From positions 1-16,212 of the forward strand of contig JAHIEN010000062.1 in NCBI GenBank assembly GCA_018901615.1: DNA of 16,212 bases, read 5' to 3'. Under the pieces are notes generated by a model. It did no database searches. It saw nothing but the letters and a program-made list of their open reading frames with translations, and was not told the DNA's origin. Both the position numbers and the translations under genes were made by a program. Below are positions 6,561 through 12,801 of this stretch, piece after piece (the stretch's first letter is position 1; every line of letters begins with the position of its first letter). This DNA comes from Candidatus Omnitrophota bacterium. Lineage in GTDB: Bacteria > Omnitrophota > Gorgyraeia > Gorgyraeales > Gorgyraeaceae.

Positions 6561-7700
6561 ATGGAAAGAGAAACACTGAAGATACTGGTCATAGATTTTA
6601 ATCAGCAGAATATCATCAATATAAAAGACGCGCTTTCTGATGGTTCCTATGAAGTATCTTTTGTGCAGAGAGAGGAGCAGCTATTGAAAAAGATAGACGA
6701 GGAGGAATTCAATGTGTTCCTCTTATCATATAACCTGCCAGGCTCGAACGGGATCGAGATACTCTCTGAACTTCGGTATAAGGACTTGTCCGGCCCTGTA
6801 ATAATAATGGCTGACAGAGGGGATGAGGAATTCTCGACGCAGGCCATGCGGGAAGGGGCATATGATTATGTCATACGCGACAAGGGTTTTGAAACAGGAC
6901 TACCTCTTGTCATAGTTAATGCCATGAACGCCTTTCGCGCAAAGAAAGAAAGAGAAAGGCTTCAGAAAGAAGTGGCGGCGAAAAAGGTCGAACTTGAAGC
7001 GGCAAACAAAAAACTCCAGGAGTTGGACAAGATAAAGTCAAGTTTTGTCGCTAATGTCGCGCATGAATTCAGAACCCCTCTTACGATAATAAAGGGCAAT
7101 GTGGACATGGTCTTAAAAGGCGGACTTGGAAAGGTAGAGGCTTCTCAAAAAGAGATGCTTGACGGCGCCATAAGAGTGGCGAACAGACTCTCCAGGCTCG
7201 TGAATGACCTGCTTGATATATCAAAGATAGAATCGGGCAAGATGCAGCTTAAAAAAGAAACGCTCAACGTCAATAAGATCATTGAGGAAAATATTAGCGT
7301 GTTTAGAAAGATGATGCAGGACAGGAAGCAGGTCCTTAAGCAAGACCTTGCTAATGATATGCCTGATATAAAGGGGGACATGGACAAGGTAACCCAGGTA
7401 TTTGTGAATCTCTTGAGCAATGCTATAAAATACAGCCCAGACAACGGTAATATTACAATAAAAACAGTCAATCTTGAAACAGAGATCATGGTGGAGGTAT
7501 CTGATACAGGCGAGGGCATAGCCCCTGAAAGCCTTGATAAGGTGTTTGATAAATTTACAAGGGTTACCGCTGAGAAAAAAGAAGGGACAGGCCTGGGCCT
7601 TCCTATAGCAAAAGACATAGTTGTTCTACATAAAGGCAGGATGTGGGTCAAGAGCGAACTGGGTAAAGGCAGTCAATTTTATTTTACTCTACCAAAATGA
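6561..7700 (+). CDS. soluble histidine kinase with N-terminal pseudo-receiver domain
   Basis: This 379-residue protein has a receiver-like domain (about 5-125), a coiled-coil linker (about 126-158), a HisKA domain and an HATPase domain. The kinase part looks active: phospho-acceptor His168 in AHEFRTP, N-box NLLSNAIKYSP (283-293), DTGEGI (315-320) and GTGLGLP (342-348). The receiver does not look phosphorylatable. The acceptor Asp is Ser56 (in LLSYNLP), the conserved Thr/Ser is Ala84, and the Lys is Arg106. There are no membrane segments, so it probably senses a cytosolic cue or partner through the pseudo-receiver. AAAAGGGGAAAAG before the ATG is a good ribosome site, 19 bases after the previous stop. 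No cognate response regulator with an output domain lies next to it. Confidence 0.88.
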   Translation: MERETLKILVIDFNQQNIINIKDALSDGSYEVSFVQREEQLLKKIDEEEFNVFLLSYNLPGSNGIEILSELRYKDLSGPVIIMADRGDEEFSTQAMREGAYDYVIRDKGFETGLPLVIVNAMNAFRAKKERERLQKEVAAKKVELEAANKKLQELDKIKSSFVANVAHEFRTPLTIIKGNVDMVLKGGLGKVEASQKEMLDGAIRVANRLSRLVNDLLDISKIESGKMQLKKETLNVNKIIEENISVFRKMMQDRKQVLKQDLANDMPDIKGDMDKVTQVFVNLLSNAIKYSPDNGNITIKTVNLETEIMVEVSDTGEGIAPESLDKVFDKFTRVTAEKKEGTGLGLPIAKDIVVLHKGRMWVKSELGKGSQFYFTLPK

Positions 7701-7712
7701 AGCGGAGGGAAA

Positions 7713-7844
7713 ATGAAACGTTTTATTTGGATATGCTTGATAGTAATCGTCATTGCCAGTTTGACTGGCTGCGCGAGAACAAAACGTATAGCCAATGATA
7801 TTGACTGGATAGTCTTTGATGGAGAGCCGTCAAACAGCAATTAG
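7713..7844 (+). CDS. 43-residue lipoprotein
   Basis: A short reading frame starts with ATG at 7713, 12 bases after the kinase stop. It has a strong Shine-Dalgarno, CGGAGGG (7703-7709), just upstream. The N-terminus MKRF is followed by a hydrophobic stretch (5-16) and a lipobox L-T-G-C that puts the lipidated Cys at residue 20. The mature part is only 24 residues (ARTKRI... ending NSN). It is the right form for a small lipoprotein, but no family is recognised. It lies between the kinase and the serine acetyltransferase in the same orientation, so it is likely in the same operon. Confidence 0.75.
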   Translation: MKRFIWICLIVIVIASLTGCARTKRIANDIDWIVFDGEPSNSN

Positions 7845-7871
7845 CGGAGAAGGAACTCTAAGGGGTGTCAG

Positions 7872-8585
7872 ATGTTTTTAGATAGGATCAAGGAAGACAT
7901 TAAATCTGCAATGGCCAAAGACCCTGCTGCCAAAAACAGCGTCGAGGTGTTTTTATGCTACCCTGGCTTGCATGCCATATGGTATCACAGGCTCACGCAT
8001 TTTCTTTACAATAGGAAGCTTTATCTGTTAGCGAGGATACTGTCGCAGACTTCAAGGTTTTTGACAGGGGTAGAGATCCATCCTGGAGCCCTGCTGGGCA
8101 GGCGGGTATTTATAGACCATGGCATGGGGATCGTTATAGGAGAAACCGCTGAAATAGGCGACGATACCCTCCTCTATAAAGGCGTTGTGCTTGGAGGCAC
8201 AAGTCTCGAGAAGAAAAAACGCCATCCGACCATAGGCAAAAATGTTGTCATAGGCTCTAACGCCTGCGTGCTCGGGCCCATCAATATAGGTGATGGGGCA
8301 AAGATCGGTTCAGGATCTGTTGTGGTAAAAGACGTGCCTGCCGGGGCCACAGTGGTAGGTATACCTGGCAAGGTGGTCGAAAAAGATATCATGCGCAAAC
8401 TGGTGCTTGATTTTGAACACGGGAATCTCCCTGACCCGATAGCGGATGTTGTTAAGATAATCCTTAAGATGCAGCACGAGCTTGAAGGACGCTTAAAGAC
8501 CATTGAAAGAGACCATAACATAAAGGTCAAAAGCATATTTCACGATTACGAAGAAAAGGCCGCGGAAGAACTCCCTGATCAATAA
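7872..8585 (+). CDS. cysE: serine O-acetyltransferase
   Basis: The 237-residue product transfers acetyl from acetyl-CoA to L-serine, the committed step of cysteine synthesis. An alpha-helical N-terminal part (1-60) precedes a left-handed beta-helix of hexapeptide repeats (about 65-170). Active-site residues of the family are present: Asp82-His83 in the FIDHGMG stretch and His118 in KRHPTIG. The motif GVVLGGTS (104-111) is typical of CysE/EpsC enzymes. The C-terminus (172-237) is longer than the short tail that binds cysteine synthase in Escherichia coli, and has helical, charged character. AAGGGG at about 7860-7864 precedes the ATG. No cysteine synthase gene is seen nearby. Confidence 0.92.
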   Translation: MFLDRIKEDIKSAMAKDPAAKNSVEVFLCYPGLHAIWYHRLTHFLYNRKLYLLARILSQTSRFLTGVEIHPGALLGRRVFIDHGMGIVIGETAEIGDDTLLYKGVVLGGTSLEKKKRHPTIGKNVVIGSNACVLGPINIGDGAKIGSGSVVVKDVPAGATVVGIPGKVVEKDIMRKLVLDFEHGNLPDPIADVVKIILKMQHELEGRLKTIERDHNIKVKSIFHDYEEKAAEELPDQ

Positions 8586-8622
8586 GCTTTACGACAGGGT
8601 ATATGGAAGGAGGGCAGTACAG

Positions 8623-8823
8623 GTGCCTAGAGGAAAGGTAAAATGGTTTGATAACAAAAAAGGTTACGGCTTTGTAACCGACGAGAGCGGGAAAGATATA
8701 TTCGTGCACCACACCGCCATACAGGGAGAAGGTTACAAGACCCTGGATGAAGGACAAGAGGTCGAGTTTGAGGTAGTGCAGGGCCCAAAAGGCGAGCAGG
8801 CATCAAATGTAACCAAAATATGA
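8623..8823 (+). CDS. cold-shock domain protein
   Basis: A 66-residue CspA-type single-strand RNA/DNA-binding protein with the whole OB-fold cold-shock domain. RNP1 is GYGFV (14-18) and RNP2 is DIFVHH (25-30), and the opening GKVKWFDNKKG is typical. It starts with GTG. The purine-rich GGAAGGAGGG (8605-8614) lies 8 bases upstream and confirms this start. It would act as an RNA chaperone in the cytosol. A clear intrinsic terminator follows at 8846-8876. No long structured 5' leader, as in E. coli cspA, is visible in the 37 bases before it. Confidence 0.93.
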   Translation: MPRGKVKWFDNKKGYGFVTDESGKDIFVHHTAIQGEGYKTLDEGQEVEFEVVQGPKGEQASNVTKI

Positions 8824-8845
8824 CAGCACCCTAACAGACATCTTT

Positions 8846-8876
8846 AACCCCTGCTGTTTTTCAGCGGGGGTTTTCT
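8846..8876 (+). terminator. intrinsic terminator after the cold-shock gene
   Basis: AACCCCTGCT (8846-8855) pairs with AGCGGGGGTT (8863-8872) over 10 bases with one T/G wobble and a 7-base loop. TTTTCT follows from 8871. This probably ends the operon that begins at 3303. Confidence 0.85.
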
Positions 8877-8894
8877 CTAAAGGAGCGCGATATC

Positions 8895-9200
8895 ATGGCA
8901 GACTTTATCCGTGTTTGGAAGGAAGTGGATATAGAGGATGTAAGACAGCATCTTCTTATAGTAGGTGAAGCCAGGGGAGACTGTTCCAGCTGCAGGGCGC
9001 TTGGCATTGACTATTCCAGCACAAAGACCTGCCCTAATTGCAACACTGTTTTTAAGTATGTTGCCTCGAGAACGAGAGAGATAAAGAAGATAAAAACGAA
9101 AAGGCCTGATTTGATTTTTATAGATATGGAGGATTACAAAAAGATAACGGGAAGGCTCAAGGCGCAAGATCTTTTTTCTTCAAAAAAATTACCAGAATGA
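8895..9200 (+). CDS. small four-cysteine (zinc-ribbon-like) protein, function unknown
   Basis: A 101-residue cytosolic protein with two CxxC knuckles, Cys30/Cys33 (CSSC) and Cys46/Cys49 (CPNC), spaced 12 residues apart, suggesting one bound zinc. The part before the knuckles is acidic and helical. The part after them (58-80) is rich in Lys and Arg. No specific family is recognised. AAAGGAG (8879-8885) lies 9 bases before the ATG. The stop codon overlaps the ATG of the next gene (ATGA at 9197-9200), so the two were an operon pair, although the partner is now broken. It lies after the terminator at 8846-8876, and no separate promoter is obvious. Confidence 0.75.
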   Translation: MADFIRVWKEVDIEDVRQHLLIVGEARGDCSSCRALGIDYSSTKTCPNCNTVFKYVASRTREIKKIKTKRPDLIFIDMEDYKKITGRLKAQDLFSSKKLPE

Positions 9201-10294
9201 ATAGAGTATTTATAGCGTTATTACTGCTGGCGGCTATGTTGTCCTATGCAAACTCCCTCCATAATCAGTTCATATGGGACGACGAAGATTGGATATTGAA
9301 AAATTCTACTATCAAGGACTGGCTTAGATGGCCGTCCTTGTTCACCCAGAACAGTATCCAGGGCGCCAGAAAGGGCAGTAATTTTTACAGACCTTTACAG
9401 GCAATCAGCCATGGTATTGATTATCTATTTTAACTGCCCTCTTTTTCGCGGTCCACCCTGTACAGACAGAAGCGGTTACATATATATCAGGCAGAGCGGA
9501 TCCTATGTCCGCCTTATTTATTCTGCTGACTATCTTGTTTTTTGAGAGAAATATCCTTCTTTCCATCTCTTTTTTTATACTAGGGGTACTCTCTAAAGAA
9601 TTTGCCCTTATCACTCCATTCATGTTATTGCTTTACCTTTTATTTAAAGGGGTAGATATTAAGGCCAGCGTCAGGAGACTGATACCCTCTTAGAAAACAA
9701 TGCAAGATTCTCATCTTTGCGGCAGCGTGGTTTTTTATAGGTATCTTTCCAAATTCGAATATAATACCGATAAACGCCCTGATCTACGAACACTGGCTCT
9801 ATCTCCCGTCCGTAGGATTTTTTCTTGTTATCGCGTGGGGGATCGATAGTCTCTTTTAAAAAGGCCGCGCATTTAAGGTCCTTTCGGTCTTTTTGGCAAT
9901 GTCGGTCTCTATCTTTTATATATGGAGGACATACGAGAGGAATAAAGAGTGGCGCAATCCGATTGTATTTTATGAAAGCACGATAAGATACAAGCCGGAT
10001 TCGTTAAGACTGCGCAATAACCTCGCAATGGCTTATATAGACGCTGGCAGAGAAGAAGACGCTATCAGGGAATACAAAAATGCCATCAGTCTCGGCGATT
10101 ACAGGGCCGCGATCAGGGAATTAAAGAAAAGCCTGGAGATAGATAATGGTTTCCTGTATTCTCATGAAAGCCTGGCCCTTATTTATTTTAATCAGGGAAG
10201 GTTTGATGAAGCAAAGAAAGAGGCGTTGTTTATCTTGGAAAGAGAGCCAGATAATAAGATAGGTCGAGAGGTCTTAGAAAAGATATCATTTTAA
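9197..10294 (+). pseudogene. decayed TMTC-like membrane protein with C-terminal TPRs
   Basis: The pieces together read like the bacterial relatives of TMTC (DUF1736) polytopic membrane proteins with C-terminal TPR repeats. Piece 1 (9197-9433) has the typical start: a hydrophobic helix, NQFIWDDEDWI and FYRPLQAISHGIDYLF, then TAA. Piece 2 (about 9430-9693), in another frame, has ALFFAVHPVQTEAVTYISGR and GVLSKE. Piece 3 (about 9692-10294), back in the first frame, has FPNSNIIPINALIYEHWLYL but carries an in-frame TAA at 9857-9859. It then runs through RTYERNKEW into about two TPR units (from about 9985). Compared with intact relatives, about 40 residues are missing at the first junction and over 100 at the second, removing several membrane helices. 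A functional product is very unlikely. Confidence 0.85.
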
Positions 10295-10981
10295 AGAGAA
10301 TTTGATTATTGACCAGAGTATATTGAGCGAGCACTGCGGATAGCATTTTTTGCCTTCCTTGAACGTCCTTGCTTCGTAGGGAATAGCCACTTCTTTGATC
10401 TTATAACCGCGTTTAGTGATCTTTACTGTCAGCTCAGCGTCTGTCCCAAAACCCCTGCATGTCAATTGCATGCCTTGAAGCGCGCGCCTTTTAAAGAATT
10501 TAAAGCAAGTCATGGGGTCTGTAAGGCTTGTTCCGTTCATAAGGTTTATCAAAAATATACCCATTTTATTGGCTATAAAATATGGAAGGCGCATGTTTTT
10601 CGGCCTTGGTCTGCTCAGAAACCTTGAGCCGTACACAACATCCTCGTTCCCTAATATCATAGGTTTGAGCAGCGTTGGGTATTCAGATGGGCGGTATTCC
10701 AGGTCAGCGTCCTGGATCAGTATTATATCGCCTGTCGCATGCGGCATGCCTGAAGAAAGGGCAGCTCCTTTTCCCTGGTTTTTGATGTGATGTATGACCT
10801 TTATCGAGGGCATAAGAGATGTGGCCTTTTTGACTGTCAAGTCAGTCGAGCCGTCATCTATTAGAATGACCTCTTTCTGGGTTATGCCTAGCGAAGAGAG
10901 ATCCACAGCTTTTATTTCCGAGATAATCTGCTCTATATAGCGCTCTTCGTTGTAAGCGGGTATTAGTATGGAAAGTTTCAT
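10286..10981 (-). CDS. family 2 glycosyltransferase, polyprenyl-phosphate sugar transferase type
   Basis: A 231-residue GT2 enzyme of the dolichyl/polyprenyl-phosphate mannosyltransferase (DPM1) type. These move a hexose from a nucleotide sugar to a lipid phosphate on the cytosolic face of the membrane. The opening KLSILIPAYNEE, the Asp pair in IDDGST (41-46) and the metal-binding QDADLEY (90-96) are all present, and no C-terminal membrane helices follow. The ATG at 10981 gives the canonical N-terminus. A longer frame to 11152 would run through the promoter and adds nothing typical of the family. There is no Shine-Dalgarno; TATAAT ends 6 bases before the ATG. Its 3' end overlaps the end of the TMTC-like pseudogene by 9 bases. 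TMTC-type proteins use lipid-linked mannose, so the two genes may once have worked together (inference). Confidence 0.9.
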   Translation of the reverse strand: MKLSILIPAYNEERYIEQIISEIKAVDLSSLGITQKEVILIDDGSTDLTVKKATSLMPSIKVIHHIKNQGKGAALSSGMPHATGDIILIQDADLEYRPSEYPTLLKPMILGNEDVVYGSRFLSRPRPKNMRLPYFIANKMGIFLINLMNGTSLTDPMTCFKFFKRRALQGMQLTCRGFGTDAELTVKITKRGYKIKEVAIPYEARTFKEGKKCYPQCSLNILWSIIKFSLK

Positions 10982-10987
10982 ATGTCG

Positions 10988-11016
10988 ATTATAACCTGTT
11001 TTCACCCGACTTGCAA
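10988..11016 (-). promoter_or_regulatory. promoter of the glycosyltransferase gene, leaderless type
   Basis: On the minus strand, TTGCAA (11016-11011), a 17-base spacer and a perfect TATAAT (10993-10988) are followed by six bases and the ATG at 10981. The expected transcription start therefore falls on the A of the start codon. Confidence 0.7.
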
Positions 11017-11067
11017 CTTTAACGTGATAGCATAGGAATTTCCTTTTGATAGTCTTCACGTTTATAG

Positions 11068-11096
11068 TTGACCGTATTTTTTTTATCATATATAAT
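11068..11096 (+). promoter_or_regulatory. promoter of the REC-GGDEF-MshEN gene, leaderless type
   Basis: TTGACC (11068-11073), a 17-base spacer and a perfect TATAAT (11091-11096) are followed by six bases and ATG at 11103. This is the best consensus promoter in the window. It mirrors the divergent glycosyltransferase promoter and leaves no room for a Shine-Dalgarno. Confidence 0.75.
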
Positions 11097-11102
11097 ATTT
11101 GC

Positions 11103-12575
11103 ATGAGAGTCACAAGCAGAAAGGTGTTACTGGCAGAACACGAAAAAGGCATCGCGGAAATTATTACATACCTTTTGAACTCATGGGATTACGAAGTAAT
11201 CACTGTCGGCGATGGATTGTCGCTGCTTGAGACAGTAAGGCGCGAACATCCTGATATAATAATCATAGATTCCAACCTGCCTAAAATAGACGGCCTCAGA
11301 GCGTCAAAGACCCTGAAAGAGGATTTTCTTACCGCGCATATCCCAATAATAATCTTAATAGACAAAAAGCTGATACGCAAAAAGATGCTCGAAATAGAAC
11401 AGGGCGTTGATGACTATATAGCGAATCCGCCTGACCCAATAGACCTTGAGGTCAGGATTGAAATGGCCCTTCGCAGGAATACACATCAACTGCACGCCAA
11501 TGCCCTGACCAGGCTCCCTGGAAATCGCGAGATAGAAAAGATCATCCAGTTAAAGATAGAAAAAGGCATACCATTTTCTATCGCGTACTATGATATAGAC
11601 AATTTCAAGTCATTCAATGACAAATATGGATACATGAAAGGCGACAGCGTTATACGTCATACAGCCTACATCATATCCACGACAGTGAAAAGATGCGGCA
11701 ATAAAGATGATTTTGTGGGACACATAGGAGGCGATGATTTTATTGTCGCCACTACCCCTGAAAGGGACCGGTTTATAGCGTCTGAATCAATATTGAGCTT
11801 TAACAGGCTGACGCCTTTTCATTACAACAAAGAGGACAGGGAGAGGGGTCAGATAGTAGCCAAAGACCGAAAAGGTAACGTAGCGAATACTCCTCTCATG
11901 AGTATCTCCGTGGCTATTGTGAATAATAAAGATTGCGCCCTTAAGAACATTGTTCAACTGATGGAGATCATAGCTGAGATAAAGTCGTATTTAAAGACAT
12001 TGCCAGGCAGTAACTTTCTGGTTAACCGCAGGGGCCCGGAGAAAAAAGAATTTATACAGGTTTTGCCTGACTTAAGCATAGAAAAGCCTCTCAGAGCTGA
12101 TATCACGAGATTTAAATACAGGCCTATCGGCCAGATCTTATTGGAATCCAGCGTGATCAGTATGCAGCAGCTCGAAATAGCGTTAAGCAAGCACTGGTCC
12201 ACTGGTCAGAAGATAGGCCAGAGCATTATAGATCTTGGTATGGCAAGTTCAGGCGATATCGCGAGAGCGCTGGAGCTGCAGTTGAACGTACCGCACTTTG
12301 ACATACGGAATTTTGACAAGAATGGAGGATTAAAAGATTTTATTAACCGGATACCCATGGACCTGATGAAACAGAGTCACGCGGTCCCTGTAAATAAAGA
12401 TAAAAATGTGCTAAGTCTGGCCATGGTAAACCCTAAAGATATCGCGGCTATTGATAAGATAAGGAGCGTAACAGGTTGCAACGTGGCGCCGTTCTTTGTT
12501 TTGGAAAATGAGTTTGAAGATATCTGGGGGAGGATAACCAACCGTCTTGAGCAGATGTATAAAAAAGACCGATAA
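11103..12575 (+). CDS. response regulator with GGDEF and MshEN-type c-di-GMP-binding domains
   Basis: From the ATG at 11103 the protein has 490 residues. A receiver domain (about 5-120) keeps the acceptor Asp56 (IIIIDSNLP), but the usual Lys is Asn in DYIANP. A GGDEF domain (about 131-300) has DIDNFKSFNDKYGY and the signature GGDDF (209-213). The fourth position is Asp instead of the catalytic Glu, so cyclase activity is uncertain. The C-terminal domain (about 340-490) matches MshEN/T2SSE_N, a c-di-GMP-binding fold. Two 24-residue motifs (341-364, starting PIGQILLE; 370-393, starting KIGQSIID) are separated by exactly five residues. The first motif has Pro instead of Arg and His instead of the final Gln. 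Its stop codon lies inside the terminator shared with the antisense GEMM RNA. An upstream in-frame ATG (11046) is rejected because the promoter covers it. Confidence 0.87.
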   Translation: MRVTSRKVLLAEHEKGIAEIITYLLNSWDYEVITVGDGLSLLETVRREHPDIIIIDSNLPKIDGLRASKTLKEDFLTAHIPIIILIDKKLIRKKMLEIEQGVDDYIANPPDPIDLEVRIEMALRRNTHQLHANALTRLPGNREIEKIIQLKIEKGIPFSIAYYDIDNFKSFNDKYGYMKGDSVIRHTAYIISTTVKRCGNKDDFVGHIGGDDFIVATTPERDRFIASESILSFNRLTPFHYNKEDRERGQIVAKDRKGNVANTPLMSISVAIVNNKDCALKNIVQLMEIIAEIKSYLKTLPGSNFLVNRRGPEKKEFIQVLPDLSIEKPLRADITRFKYRPIGQILLESSVISMQQLEIALSKHWSTGQKIGQSIIDLGMASSGDIARALELQLNVPHFDIRNFDKNGGLKDFINRIPMDLMKQSHAVPVNKDKNVLSLAMVNPKDIAAIDKIRSVTGCNVAPFFVLENEFEDIWGRITNRLEQMYKKDR

Positions 12576-12597
12576 AGGCTACTAGCGTCGGCTTTTC
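12561..12597. terminator. bidirectional terminator at the end of the GGDEF gene
   Basis: On the + strand AAAAG-A-CCGA (12563-12572) pairs with TCGGCTTTT (12588-12596), with one bulged A, and the arm ends in T4. On the minus strand the same hairpin is followed by T6 (12566-12561). It can end the GGDEF mRNA and also the GEMM RNA coming from the other side. It includes the stop codon at 12573-12575. Confidence 0.6.
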
Positions 12598-12739
12598 ATC
12601 GCTCGGCAACCCAGCCGCCGTATTATTCACTGACTGCCTCACTAACCACTTTATTTAAAGTAGGCTACGGCTTGTCAGAATAACTTAGGCCCGTTGGCTT
12701 TGCGCCCCCTGATTTCTCAAGGTTTGCCTTTATCGGCTA
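12561..12739 (-). ncRNA. c-di-GMP-I (GEMM) riboswitch RNA with own promoter and terminator
   Basis: Read on the minus strand, the conserved GEMM elements occur in order. They are AAAGGCAAACC (12731-12721), arm P1b capped by GAAA (CCTTGA-GAAA-TCAGGG, 12722-12707), GGCGCAAAGCC (12706-12696), ACGGG with the tetraloop receptor CCTAAG (12689-12684), TACGG (12622-12618) and CTGGGTTGCCG (12614-12604). The P2 arm is unusually long, about 60 bases. It begins with GTTATTCTGAC pairing with GTCAGTGAATAAT and contains an ACTTT/AAAGT hairpin (12661-12648). Downstream, GCCTTTATCGG (12579-12569) plus T6 can pair with the 5' strand CCGATAAAGGC (12736-12726) or take part in the local hairpin at 12597-12561. 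These pairings exclude each other, which is how a riboswitch expression platform works. No minus-strand gene follows; read-through would be antisense to the GGDEF gene. Confidence 0.75.
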
Positions 12740-12753
12740 ATAAAAAGTATACC
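12724..12753 (+). promoter_or_regulatory. weak candidate promoter of the DUF3187 gene
   Basis: TTGCCT (12724-12729), an 18-base spacer and TATACC (12748-12753) are a possible + strand promoter. Its -10 shares the GTATAC palindrome with the minus-strand GEMM promoter, so only one could be occupied at a time. The match is modest, 4 of 6 in each box. Confidence 0.3.
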
Positions 12754-12774
12754 ACAAGAACCGGGTATATTCAA
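12746..12774 (-). promoter_or_regulatory. extended -10 promoter of the GEMM RNA
   Basis: On the minus strand, TTGAAT (12774-12769), a 17-base spacer and TATACT (12751-12746) with TGG before it (12754-12752) give a predicted start near 12739. The -35 box lies in the loop of an inverted repeat, CCGGGT/ACCCGG (12761-12766 and 12776-12781). Confidence 0.65.
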
Positions 12775-12801
12775 GACCCGGCAGGTCAAAAGGAGGAATA
12801 A

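Noticed and set aside
9430..9700. Programmed frameshifting or an intron in the TMTC-like gene
   Set aside because: The missing segments would carry conserved membrane helices, no slippery site or intron structure is visible, and a separate in-frame stop lies downstream. Decay explains this better.
11046..11102. Longer N-terminus for the REC-GGDEF-MshEN protein
   Set aside because: These codons lie over the -35 and -10 boxes and add 19 residues before a normal receiver start.
10982..11152. Longer N-terminus for the glycosyltransferase on the minus strand
   Set aside because: It passes through the promoter and into the divergent gene; KLSILIPAYNEE is the usual GT2 beginning.
12576..12801. A + strand riboswitch controlling the DUF3187 gene
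   Set aside because: The GEMM motif reads only on the minus strand, and its promoter and T-tract also point that way.
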